DNA of 64,000 bases. Source: Spirochaetales bacterium (GTDB lineage: Bacteria; Spirochaetota; Spirochaetia; SZUA-6; RPPD01). Shown one piece after another: positions 1-7,566 of this stretch. The notes beneath the pieces were generated by a model that was given only the letters and a program-made list of their open reading frames with translations, did not search any database and was not told the DNA's origin. The DNA lies in the NCBI GenBank assembly GCA_016930675.1, contig JAFGGG010000022.1:1-64000 (forward strand). The letters run 5' to 3'. The position numbers were made by a program, and so were the translations under genes. Position 1 is the first letter of the stretch; the number at the start of each line of letters is the position of its first letter.

Positions 1-67
1 CGATACCCGTTAAGGCTCCCGCCTCTTCCACTTTGTACGAGCCCTGGCCCGGCATGTACTCTTTCAT
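1..67 (-). CDS. Start of an unidentified gene, cut by the window edge
   Basis: An ATG at 67-65 on the minus strand is preceded by an AGGAGA ribosome binding site and opens a frame of 22 codons (it begins MKEYMPGQGS) that runs off the window. It lies 22 bases downstream of the stop of the tail-collar/glycine-rich gene and points the same way, so the two are probably co-transcribed. Too little is visible to name a product. Confidence 0.5.
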   Translation of the reverse strand, partial: MKEYMPGQGSYKVEEAGALTGI

Positions 68-89
68 TTCTCTTCTCCTGTTCTACTGT

Positions 90-1184
90 TTAATATTCTA
101 TAAAGGCTACGCCGTCCGCGCCGTCACCGCCGTCTCTGGTGCCGCCGGTGCCGGAATAGGCGCCGCCGCTGCCGCCTCCTCCGTAGTTACCGCCGTTGCT
201 TCCATTGTTGCTGGCGCTTACAGCCGCTCCCCCCAATCCCGCACCGCAGGCGCCGTTACCTCCGTAACCTGATTTATTTTCCATTCCCCCTACTCCTCCG
301 AACACTCCTATTTCAACAGCCATAGTAATCGGGGTGGCGTTGCGCGGATGCCCGGCATAACCATATGCTGTACTACCGCCGGAAGCGTTAGCCTGGCCTC
401 CTTTTCCCCCTCCCATGGCTGTGAGGGTGATGGTGCCGTCCGTAAGAGTGGTATTGCCTCCATTGTGATCGTCGTTTCCGCCCCCGCCTATTGTGACGGT
501 CAGTGTGGTACCGGCCGGTTCGTATATCGATAACTGCTGGCAGGACCCCCCGGCTCCACCTCCTCCGTACGCGGTGGCTTGAGTGGCGGAGGCCGAACCT
601 CCGCCTCCTCCGCCACCGACCGGAGAGAGCTTATACACGGCGCCGAAGGGGGTTGTCCACTCTCCGTCTTCCGTTATGGTAACGAGTATTCTCACTGTTT
701 CGCTGATAAGGCACCATTGATCGCCATCCCATTCCAGTACGATCATGCCTTTGGGCAGCACACAGCTCTGTTCATGTTCCGAATCTGTGTAAATGGTCAC
801 GGTCTGTGCGGTCGTCTCGATGATGCTGATACGAATTCCGGCCTGTACTGCGCCCGCGCTGATGTCGACGGACATCGGAGAGGTGTTTTCCACCCTGATG
901 ACGGTCTCGGTGATGAACTGACTGAAGATTTTTTCGCCCGTCACCACGGTGGGGCTGGAGTTCGGCAGATTGAAGGTGGTGGTGCCGTCGCCCGGCCCGA
1001 ACGTGGTGCCGATTTCCGCGAACAGGTCCGCGTATTCTGTTCTGGAAACCGCACTGCCGTCGCATTTCAGCCAGTCGGCTCCCGTGTAAATTTTAGTCTC
1101 GTCGCCTATCTCGGTAATCAAGGCCACGGGAATCACATCAGCCACTACCTTTTTCTGATCGTTGATAAGAATGGAAACTGCCAT
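90..1184 (-). CDS. Phage tail-collar-like, glycine-rich protein
   Basis: A 364-residue protein. Residues about 34-75 resemble the phage tail-collar domain (GADWLKCDGS, then a GDGTTTFNLPN-type loop), which in phages sits at the fibre or baseplate. The second half, from about residue 185, is very rich in Gly with Ser, Asn and Thr, like the glycine-rich C-terminal domains of tail-fibre-like proteins. I chose the ATG at 1184 rather than the upstream one at 1262 because GGGAGG lies 6 bases before it. No signal peptide is seen. No capsid, portal, terminase or integrase gene is nearby, so this is either a domesticated tail-fibre-like protein or the visible edge of a tail-like locus beyond position 1. 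The tail-collar call is from motif reading; the exact role is unknown. Confidence 0.7.
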   Translation of the reverse strand: MAVSILINDQKKVVADVIPVALITEIGDETKIYTGADWLKCDGSAVSRTEYADLFAEIGTTFGPGDGTTTFNLPNSSPTVVTGEKIFSQFITETVIRVENTSPMSVDISAGAVQAGIRISIIETTAQTVTIYTDSEHEQSCVLPKGMIVLEWDGDQWCLISETVRILVTITEDGEWTTPFGAVYKLSPVGGGGGGGSASATQATAYGGGGAGGSCQQLSIYEPAGTTLTVTIGGGGNDDHNGGNTTLTDGTITLTAMGGGKGGQANASGGSTAYGYAGHPRNATPITMAVEIGVFGGVGGMENKSGYGGNGACGAGLGGAAVSASNNGSNGGNYGGGGSGGAYSGTGGTRDGGDGADGVAFIEY

Positions 1185-1326
1185 ACATTGCCTCCCTTTA
1201 TTTATTGTTTGATCTGCCGCCGGTCCCGACAACAAATGATAGTGAGGAAATACTATATACATCTGAGAATGAATAAAAATCGCTGAGGAGTTCGTTTCGC
1301 GGCGGTTTTTTAATTATAATATACTT

Positions 1327-1348
1327 TTTCATATTTTTTTATATGAAA
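1327..1348 (-). other. Perfect hairpin at the predicted 5' end of the tail-collar transcript
   Basis: Seven or eight bases (TTTCATAT) pair with ATATGAAA across a short A-rich loop on the minus strand. The hairpin begins where the promoter at 1351-1378 should start transcription, so it may cap and stabilise the roughly 160-nt leader. No U-tract follows on the minus strand, so it is not a normal terminator. Confidence 0.35.
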
Positions 1349-1350
1349 TC

Positions 1351-1378
1351 AGTATAGAATACATAAAAAAAATGTCAA
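1351..1378 (-). promoter_or_regulatory. Strong sigma70-like promoter of the tail-collar gene
   Basis: On the minus strand TTGACA (1378-1373) and TATACT (1356-1351) are separated by 16 bases, and the spacer is a T-tract. It sits just after the stop of the beta-helix gene and would start a long leader before the tail-collar gene. Confidence 0.6.
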
Positions 1379-1382
1379 GCGC

Positions 1383-2876
1383 TTATTTCTGCTCCACCGC
1401 GCCTATATCGACCGCGGAGCCCTGCAGGCGCCTGCTGCCGTAGTAATCGTATTCACCCTGGGCCTGGTGGACAAGGCCCGCGTTGCGCGCCGGAGAAGCG
1501 GCGGCAAGGGTAAATCCGCCTTTTCCCGCCTGCGGAAGCGCAAGAAAACGCGGGTCGCCGAACGAGGAATGTGTATCCTGCCCGGTTTTTTGTATGTACT
1601 CCTTCAAACCGCTATAGGTATCTCTGCCGATCAAAAAAATATCATCATCCGATCCCAGATTTTCCGCATAAAAAAGATTGTAATCCACCCTGATCGAAGA
1701 GTTTTTTAGGTAACCGAGGCTGGAAAGCAGCACAGCCTGTTTATTGCCATTATGCGCCGAATAGAGCAGATTATTGACTATTTCCAGATCACTTACATAT
1801 TGCAGCCATAGTTCACCCTGCGCTGTCAGCTTGTTGTTTTTATACAGCGTGTTGTTGATGATTGTGCACCCGGTTACCGTGCCCCCGCCTCTGGAAAAAG
1901 CGCCCACAGCGATACCGGCTTTATCGTTGTTATACACCAGATTGTTGCGCACGATTATCTGTTCAACTGTCACACCGTTGTTTTCAGCGCCCACTTCAAT
2001 GCCCAGATCGCATTCGAATACCCTGTTTCTTTCTATAATAATATTGTTGCCGCCGTCCACATAGATACCGGCCGCATAACCGTCTTCATATGAAGAACGG
2101 GCCCGGTACACTGTATTGCCGCTGCAGATACCGCGGCGCACCACCTGGCTGCTCAGCCACCGCTCGCCCCCGATCATATCGATGCCGATGTTGTTCACGT
2201 CGTGGATGATATTATCTGTAATCTCGAAATCCTTCACATTACCGTTCAGAGCCACGGCTTCGCTGGGCGCTGGCTCGCAATTATAGATTTCATTGCCTTT
2301 AATGAGCAAATTCTGAATCGGTGTCGCGCCCTTGCCGTAAACCGTAATACCCATGGCGCTGGTGCCTTTGATATCATGGATTTTATTATTTACAATCTGA
2401 ATATGATCGGCGGAATCGTAAATCCTGATACCCGACCCGTCGTGCACTTTTGAGCCGGCGATCTCAAAATCCTTGATGCGTATATAATCTTTGTTTTCAA
2501 TGTAAATAATGCAGTCGCCGAATGTGTCTCTATGTTTTTTCCGGTCTGAACCGTCAATTATTACTTTATGTCCGGGAAAGGCCTGAAACGTGATAAATCC
2601 CGCGGAGCTGTTGCCCGATACCGTGATAATCACCTTTTCTTTATACACACCCTCTTTCACGTATACGGTACTGCCGGGTGTTGCCGAGCGGGCGGCTTTT
2701 TGAACCGTACGCCAGGGTTTTTCTTCGCTGCCCGGATTATAATCGCTGCCGTCAACCGCCACATAATAGTCGCGGGGGTTTTGATCGTCCGCGTCCACAA
2801 CTCCCACCTCCGCCTGTAAACAGGCATAGATATTAATACTAATCAGGATTAATATGATTTTTAAACGCGGATTCAT
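1383..2876 (-). CDS. Secreted right-handed parallel beta-helix protein
   Basis: A 497-residue protein with an N-terminal signal peptide (hydrophobic ILILISINIYACLQA, likely cleaved after AEV or nearby). A DUF1565-like opening follows (YYVAVDGSDYNPGS, then KPWRTVQKAA and GSTVYVKEGVY). After that come many short repeats of the form I-x-I-x-x-N-x-I/V-x-x, such as IVNNKIHDIKG, IKGNEIYNCEP, ITDNIIHDVNN, IERNRVFECD and VRNNLVYNND, which are the rungs of a parallel beta-helix. Such folds are typical of polysaccharide lyases, pectate-lyase-like enzymes and adhesins. The C-terminus (ASPARNAG, then VDIGAVEQ) is the usual end of this family. It is probably exported to the periplasm or surface to bind or cut polysaccharide; substrate and catalytic residues cannot be read. 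It follows glnS by 50 bases on the same strand. Confidence 0.8.
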   Translation of the reverse strand: MNPRLKIILILISINIYACLQAEVGVVDADDQNPRDYYVAVDGSDYNPGSEEKPWRTVQKAARSATPGSTVYVKEGVYKEKVIITVSGNSSAGFITFQAFPGHKVIIDGSDRKKHRDTFGDCIIYIENKDYIRIKDFEIAGSKVHDGSGIRIYDSADHIQIVNNKIHDIKGTSAMGITVYGKGATPIQNLLIKGNEIYNCEPAPSEAVALNGNVKDFEITDNIIHDVNNIGIDMIGGERWLSSQVVRRGICSGNTVYRARSSYEDGYAAGIYVDGGNNIIIERNRVFECDLGIEVGAENNGVTVEQIIVRNNLVYNNDKAGIAVGAFSRGGGTVTGCTIINNTLYKNNKLTAQGELWLQYVSDLEIVNNLLYSAHNGNKQAVLLSSLGYLKNSSIRVDYNLFYAENLGSDDDIFLIGRDTYSGLKEYIQKTGQDTHSSFGDPRFLALPQAGKGGFTLAAASPARNAGLVHQAQGEYDYYGSRRLQGSAVDIGAVEQK

Positions 2877-2926
2877 GCTCTTTGTCGCTCACTTGTTCTT
2901 TCCATAGTTATGCGGCCATCGGGCAA

Positions 2927-4630
2927 TCAGCTTTTTTGCTGCTGAGCCTTCTGGATCCTGGACCAGGTGTCCCTCAGGGTAACCGTTCTGTTAAAAACCA
3001 GATGTTCCCCGGTTGAATCCGGATCAAGACAAAAATAGCCCTGGCGCAAAAACTGAAAGCGCTCCCCCGGTTTTGCGGTTTTAAGACCCGGCTCCACCAG
3101 ACAGGAAGCAAGCAGCTCCTGCGACTCCGGATTGATGTTGTCGAGAAAACTTCCGCCCTCTTCCGCGTCGTCGGGATTTTCCTTTGTAAAAAGATGATCG
3201 TAAAGTCTGATTTCCGCCCTGACAGCGTGCGCTACCGATACCCAGTGCGAGGTGCCCCGCACCACCCTGCCGTCATCCGTCCACCCGCCTTTTGACGCCG
3301 GATCGTACGTACAGTGCAGCTCTTTGATCTGACCCGTGTTTTCATCTTTGACCACGCGGCAGCATTTGATATAATACGCGTGCTTGAGGCGGATTTCTTT
3401 TCCCGGAGAAAGCCGGTAAAACTTTTTCGGAGGATCTTCCATGAAATCATCCTGCTCGATATACACCTCGCGCGAAAAGGGCAGTTGGCGCGCGCCGGAA
3501 TTCTGGTCTTCCGGATTGTTCTCCGCCTCCAGCATTTCAACCTTGTCTTCGGGATAATCATCGATAATCACCTTGAGCGGTTTCAACACGGCCATGACGC
3601 GGGGCGCGGTTTTATTGAGCTCTTCCCGTAAACAGTGCTCAAGCAGGGCGATGTCCGCCACGCTGTTCACTTTGGCCACTCCGCATTTTTCGATAAACGT
3701 ACGGATGGAAGCCGCCGTGTACCCGCGCCGGCGCAGTCCGCACAGCGTGGGCATGCGGGGATCGTCCCAGCCTTTTACGATTTTTTCTTGCACCAGCTTT
3801 AACAGCTTGCGTTTGCTCATAATGGTGTAGGTCAGATTAAGCCGGGCGAACTCTATCTGCTGAGGATGGCCGGGTACATCAAGCTGAGCCAAAAACCACT
3901 CGTAAAGCGGCCGGTTGTTTTCAAACTCCAGCGAACACAGCGAGTGGGTAATGCCTTCGATGGCGTCGGAAAGGCTGTGCGCGAAATCGTACATGGGATA
4001 GATGCACCACGTGTCGCCCGTGCGGTGGTGGGTTACCTTTTTGATGCGGTACAGCGCGGGATCGCGCAGGTTGATATTGGGCGAGCTCATGTCGATTTTC
4101 GCTCTGAGCACGCAGGCGCCCTCCTCGAACTCTCCCGCCCGCATGCGTTCGAACAGGTCAAGGTTTTCCTCGACAGTCCGGTTCCTGAAAGGGCTGTCCT
4201 TGCCCGGCCGGGTCAGGGTGCCGCGGTACTCTCTGATTTGATCCGGGCTGAGATCGCACACATAGGCCCCGCCCTTTTTAATCAGCTCCACCGCGTATTC
4301 ATAGAGCTTGGCGAAATAATCCGAGGCAAAATACAGATGCTCGCCCCAGTCGAAACCCATCCAGTGAATATCCTCTTTGATGGATTCGATGTACTCCACG
4401 TCTTCCTTTTCCGGATTGGTATCGTCAAGGCGCAGGTGACAGCGCCCGCCGTACTCCTCGGCAATTCCAAAGTCAATGCAAAAAGCCTTGGCATGACCGA
4501 TATGCAGATAGCCATTGGGTTCGGGCGGAAACCGTGTTACCACCTTGCCGTGATTTTTTCCGGCCTCAATATCAGCCTCCACCCGCTGGCGGATAAAATC
4601 TTTGTTCTGTTCCTGTTTTAATTCTTCCAT
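2927..4630 (-). CDS. glnS: Glutaminyl-tRNA synthetase
   Basis: A 567-residue class I aminoacyl-tRNA synthetase that charges tRNA-Gln with glutamine. The HIGH motif is in [12 protein letters not shown] (His43-His46) and the KMSKS equivalent is MSKRK (271-275), as in GlnRS and GluRS. Length and the C-terminal anticodon-binding beta-barrels ([28 protein letters not shown]) match bacterial GlnRS (about 550 residues) rather than GluRS. Its presence suggests direct charging of Gln in place of, or beside, the GatCAB amidotransferase route. The gene lies between an RCK_C membrane protein (89 bases upstream) and the beta-helix gene. The gap upstream holds a possible promoter (TTGAAT, 17 bases, TACATT). 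The ribosome binding site is weak. Confidence 0.96.
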   Translation of the reverse strand: MEELKQEQNKDFIRQRVEADIEAGKNHGKVVTRFPPEPNGYLHIGHAKAFCIDFGIAEEYGGRCHLRLDDTNPEKEDVEYIESIKEDIHWMGFDWGEHLYFASDYFAKLYEYAVELIKKGGAYVCDLSPDQIREYRGTLTRPGKDSPFRNRTVEENLDLFERMRAGEFEEGACVLRAKIDMSSPNINLRDPALYRIKKVTHHRTGDTWCIYPMYDFAHSLSDAIEGITHSLCSLEFENNRPLYEWFLAQLDVPGHPQQIEFARLNLTYTIMSKRKLLKLVQEKIVKGWDDPRMPTLCGLRRRGYTAASIRTFIEKCGVAKVNSVADIALLEHCLREELNKTAPRVMAVLKPLKVIIDDYPEDKVEMLEAENNPEDQNSGARQLPFSREVYIEQDDFMEDPPKKFYRLSPGKEIRLKHAYYIKCCRVVKDENTGQIKELHCTYDPASKGGWTDDGRVVRGTSHWVSVAHAVRAEIRLYDHLFTKENPDDAEEGGSFLDNINPESQELLASCLVEPGLKTAKPGERFQFLRQGYFCLDPDSTGEHLVFNRTVTLRDTWSRIQKAQQQKS

Positions 4631-4719
4631 ATTTTTTCCGTTCAGTTTCTGTTTTCAGTTTTATTAAATGTAGAGACTTATTGCATAAAATTCAAGATAA
4701 GAAATACAATGTGCGGACT

Positions 4720-5535
4720 TTATTTTTTTTTGGGCTTAAAAATGCGCTTCAATACATTTTTTATCACGCCTTTGGGCTTTTCCTGCTTTATCTGCTTGCT
4801 CTCCCACTTCAGCATTTTGGTCACTTCCTCTTGGTGTTCCTGATCTCCCGCTTTACCTGTTTTGCGTCTGCCTAGTTTCCTTAACAAATCCTCCCGGCCG
4901 TAAAGGATGACCCGGTCCTGAGTGTAGACGCGGGTGGATCCTTTGGGTATACCCACAAAATAGCCGTCATCCCTGGTTATGCCTAAAACAAGCACTCCCT
5001 CTTCTATCAACCGCAGTTCGGATAAAGCCTTGTTTGCCAGCCAACTGCCTTCCGCCACCAGACAGTCGATTATTTCGAATTCACCCGACAGGTTTAAAAG
5101 ACTCTCATAATCCTGAACATAGATTTTTTTCCATCTTCGCATACTGATTTCCACAACTTTGGAAAGCAGAATGTCAATGAACTTTATTCTGGCTAAAATT
5201 ATGAGCACCACGGTACCGCCCACCAGCCAGGCAATCCGCACGATGAACTCCTCGGTATTTTGGGTGTCGAAAAATGAAAGAATTATGGAAGAAATAACGG
5301 TAATAAAGCCTATATTTCGGACAAACATCAGTAAAAGAATCACCCTGCGCCGCAGAGGGTGATTTACAATTATTTCCGATTCCCTGGTGGTATAACCGGT
5401 ACCGGTAAACGCGGAACGGGCCTGAAAATAGGCTACATCATGAGATAATCCCGTAAATCTTAAAATTGAGGTGGCAATTCTTAAAATGATATTGGAGAGA
5501 ACGAGGATTACATAAAATGTGAGTATGGCGACCAT
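4720..5535 (-). CDS. Membrane protein with a C-terminal RCK_C (TrkA-C) domain
   Basis: A 271-residue protein. Two or three hydrophobic segments (about residues 3-25, 65-90 and 95-120) are followed by a cytoplasmic region. In it, about residues 145-225 read as an RCK_C/TrkA-C ligand-binding domain (FEIIDCLVAEGSWLANKALSELRL, then VLVLGITRDDGYFVGIPKGST and YTQDRVILYGR). This domain regulates K+ channels, Trk/Ktr uptake systems and some divalent-ion transporters by binding nucleotides. The membrane part is too short for a known transporter, and no RCK_N Rossmann domain is visible. The tail is very basic (IKNVLKRIFKPKKK). It may sense a ligand for a separate transporter. It sits 38 bases downstream of the sugar dehydrogenase gene on the same strand. 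Function is inferred from the domain only. Confidence 0.75.
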   Translation of the reverse strand: MVAILTFYVILVLSNIILRIATSILRFTGLSHDVAYFQARSAFTGTGYTTRESEIIVNHPLRRRVILLLMFVRNIGFITVISSIILSFFDTQNTEEFIVRIAWLVGGTVVLIILARIKFIDILLSKVVEISMRRWKKIYVQDYESLLNLSGEFEIIDCLVAEGSWLANKALSELRLIEEGVLVLGITRDDGYFVGIPKGSTRVYTQDRVILYGREDLLRKLGRRKTGKAGDQEHQEEVTKMLKWESKQIKQEKPKGVIKNVLKRIFKPKKK

Positions 5536-5573
5536 ATATTCTTTTTATCGGAAGATTCTTGACGCTTTCTTAC

Positions 5574-6686
5574 CTACGAACCGTATGCTATCCTGTATAT
5601 GACCCCGGCCGCGTCGTCCGAAACCAAAAGCGAGCCGTCTGCCGGCACCAGCACGTCCACCGGCCGCCCCCAGGCCCTGCCATTGACAAGCCAGCCCTCG
5701 GCAAACACTTCATACCCCGCCGCCGTATTGTTCCGCAGGCGCACCAGGGTAATGCGGTAGCCGATGGGCACCGTGCGGTTCCAGGAGCCGTGTTCGGCGA
5801 TAAAGATATTATTGCGGTAACCGGCGGGAAACGAACTTCCGGTATAAAAGCGCATGCCCAGCGCGGCCACATGCGGCCCCAGCTCCTGGGCCGGCGCTGT
5901 AATTGCAAGATCGGCTGGTTTGCGCGCGCCGTAATCCGGATCGGTCACGTCTTTTCCGTGCACATAGGGAAATCCGAAGTGCTGTCCCCGCGCTGAAATT
6001 CTGTTCAACTCATCCGGGGGTTTGTTGTCGCCCAGCCGGTCCCGGCCGTTGTCCGTGAACCAGAGCTCGCCCGAAAGCGGGTGAAAGTCGAAACCGACCG
6101 AGTTGCGGATGCCGCGGGCCACCAGTTCGAGTCCGCTGCCGTCAAGATTCAGGCGCAGGATGGTGCCGTATCTCCAATCGCTTTTCAGGCACACATTACA
6201 GGGCACACCCACGGGGATATAAAGCTTTCGGTCGGGTCCTATGCGCAGGTATTTAAATCCGTGATGCATGTCGCGGGGAAGCGTGTCTGTGATGATCACC
6301 GGTTGGGGCGGATTAGAGAGCCGGTTCTCGATATTGTCGTAACGCAGTACACGATTGATCTCCGCCACATACAGAGAACCGTTATAAAAGGCCACACCGG
6401 CCGGCTTGTTAAGACCGGTAGCGATCTTTATGACCTCATCGGCCCTGCCGTCTTTATTGTTGTCGGGCAGCGCGTATACGGTGGACTCTTTTGTTCCCAC
6501 AAACACGGTACCGTTCGTACCCACGGCCAGAGAGCGCGCCGCGGGTACATCCGCCGCGTAGAGAGAAATGCCGAATCCGGGCGGAAGCTTGATAGTATCA
6601 AGCGGCAGACCGTTTTCAGAAGCTACCGGTGAAAAAACCGGCAGCAGTAAAACAGCCGCCAGGCCTGCATAAAGCAACTTTTTCAT
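5574..6686 (-). CDS. Exported PQQ-type sugar dehydrogenase (glucose/sorbosone family)
   Basis: A 370-residue protein with a signal peptide (MKKLLYAGLAAVLLLPVFSP) and a six-bladed beta-propeller of the soluble aldose/L-sorbosone dehydrogenase family. Recognisable pieces are LPPGFGISLYAADVPAARSL, GLNKPAGVAFYNGSLYVAE, RDMHHGFKYLRIGPD, GIRNSVGFDFHPLSGELWFTDNGRD and FIAEHGSWNRT. These proteins oxidise sugars in the periplasm with PQQ, but many members have no proven cofactor or substrate. The ATG at 6686 is preceded by GGAGGG at 5 bases; the upstream in-frame codons lack a ribosome binding site. No PQQ synthesis genes are in the window, so the cofactor would have to come from elsewhere, or the protein is a propeller with another role. 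Confidence 0.85.
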   Translation of the reverse strand: MKKLLYAGLAAVLLLPVFSPVASENGLPLDTIKLPPGFGISLYAADVPAARSLAVGTNGTVFVGTKESTVYALPDNNKDGRADEVIKIATGLNKPAGVAFYNGSLYVAEINRVLRYDNIENRLSNPPQPVIITDTLPRDMHHGFKYLRIGPDRKLYIPVGVPCNVCLKSDWRYGTILRLNLDGSGLELVARGIRNSVGFDFHPLSGELWFTDNGRDRLGDNKPPDELNRISARGQHFGFPYVHGKDVTDPDYGARKPADLAITAPAQELGPHVAALGMRFYTGSSFPAGYRNNIFIAEHGSWNRTVPIGYRITLVRLRNNTAAGYEVFAEGWLVNGRAWGRPVDVLVPADGSLLVSDDAAGVIYRIAYGS

Positions 6687-6842
6687 TTTTTCCCTCCAAG
6701 AGAGTATATATAACATTATATATATAAACATACTAATACGTTATTCATCAAACAACTATATTCATGACAAAATAAGTAATTACTGATACCATTATCAGTC
6801 TCATACACGTAAGCGCTGTGAAACATGAGAGGACATAATATA

Positions 6843-7439
6843 ATGAATATTTTAATCAGACAGGCGCATCTATCAGATCTGGTTTATGTTTATAAGATAT
6901 GTCTGAAAACAGGTTTTAATGGTACCGATGCAACTGAATTATTATCGGATGAATATATTATAGGACATTTTTTTGCCGCGCCATTTATTATTTTTGAAAC
7001 GGATGCTTGTTTTATTGTCGAAAAAGATCGCCTGTTTCTTGGATATATAGTCGGCACATCGTTTACCGGTGAATATAATAAATGGCTCAATACAAAATGG
7101 CTACCGGTTTTACGAAAAAGATATACACTTGCCATGAGACCAAAAAGCGATTTTGAAAAATTATTAATTAATCTGATTAATAATGACAGCGTTTTACCGG
7201 ACTTTCTTGTTAAATACCCCAGCCAGCTCCATATTGATTTAATGCCGGAGATTCAAGGTATCGGTTTTGGCAGAAAATTAATACATACTTTTATTATGAG
7301 AATGAAGGAAAAAAAATCAACAGGTGTGCATTTCGCAGTGGGAGCGCAAAATATAAAAGCAATTGGATTTTATAAAAAGATCGGTTTCAAAGAAATAAAA
7401 GCGATAGGTGATGTTATATTTATGGGAATGATATTCTGA
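6843..7439 (+). CDS. GNAT-family N-acetyltransferase
   Basis: About 198 residues. The N-terminus (MNILIRQAHLSDLVYVYKICLKTG) is the usual GNAT beginning. The acetyl-CoA loop is EIQGIGFGRKLIHTFI (Q-x-x-G-x-G pattern), and HFAVGAQNIKAIGFYKKIGFKEI is motif B (N-x-x-A-x-x-F-Y-x-x-x-G-F). It should transfer an acetyl group to an amine; the substrate is unknown. I start it at 6843, where GAGAGGA lies 9 bases upstream, rather than at 6825. The gene is clearly more AT-rich than the flanking sugar dehydrogenase and metG genes, which hints at recent acquisition. It stands alone between a minus-strand gene and metG. Confidence 0.85.
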   Translation: MNILIRQAHLSDLVYVYKICLKTGFNGTDATELLSDEYIIGHFFAAPFIIFETDACFIVEKDRLFLGYIVGTSFTGEYNKWLNTKWLPVLRKRYTLAMRPKSDFEKLLINLINNDSVLPDFLVKYPSQLHIDLMPEIQGIGFGRKLIHTFIMRMKEKKSTGVHFAVGAQNIKAIGFYKKIGFKEIKAIGDVIFMGMIF

Positions 7440-7493
7440 TTTTATAATAATATGAGGAAATTGCAGAACTCAAAATATTCCCCTAACAAACCC

Positions 7494-7522
7494 TTGCAAA
7501 CTTTGCCTATCTGCTTTATAAG
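7494..7522 (+). promoter_or_regulatory. Sigma70-like promoter of metG
   Basis: TTGCAA (7494-7499) and TATAAG (7517-7522) are separated by 17 bases, 45 bases before the metG start. Confidence 0.5.
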
Positions 7523-7566
7523 AATACAATAACGCTGATAACTACCGGAAGGAGTGAGTACAACAA

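Noticed and set aside
579-1286. 235-codon frame antisense to the tail-collar gene
   Set aside because: The glycine-rich minus-strand gene has a good ribosome binding site and promoter; this frame is its shadow.
1261-1315. GC-rich stretch before a T-run as a rho-independent terminator
   Set aside because: Only about three outer base pairs form and the inner part does not pair; on the minus strand it lies inside a leader.
3866-4621. 251-codon open frame antisense to glnS
   Set aside because: It lies wholly within a highly conserved synthetase gene, has biased composition from the opposite strand and no recognisable domain.
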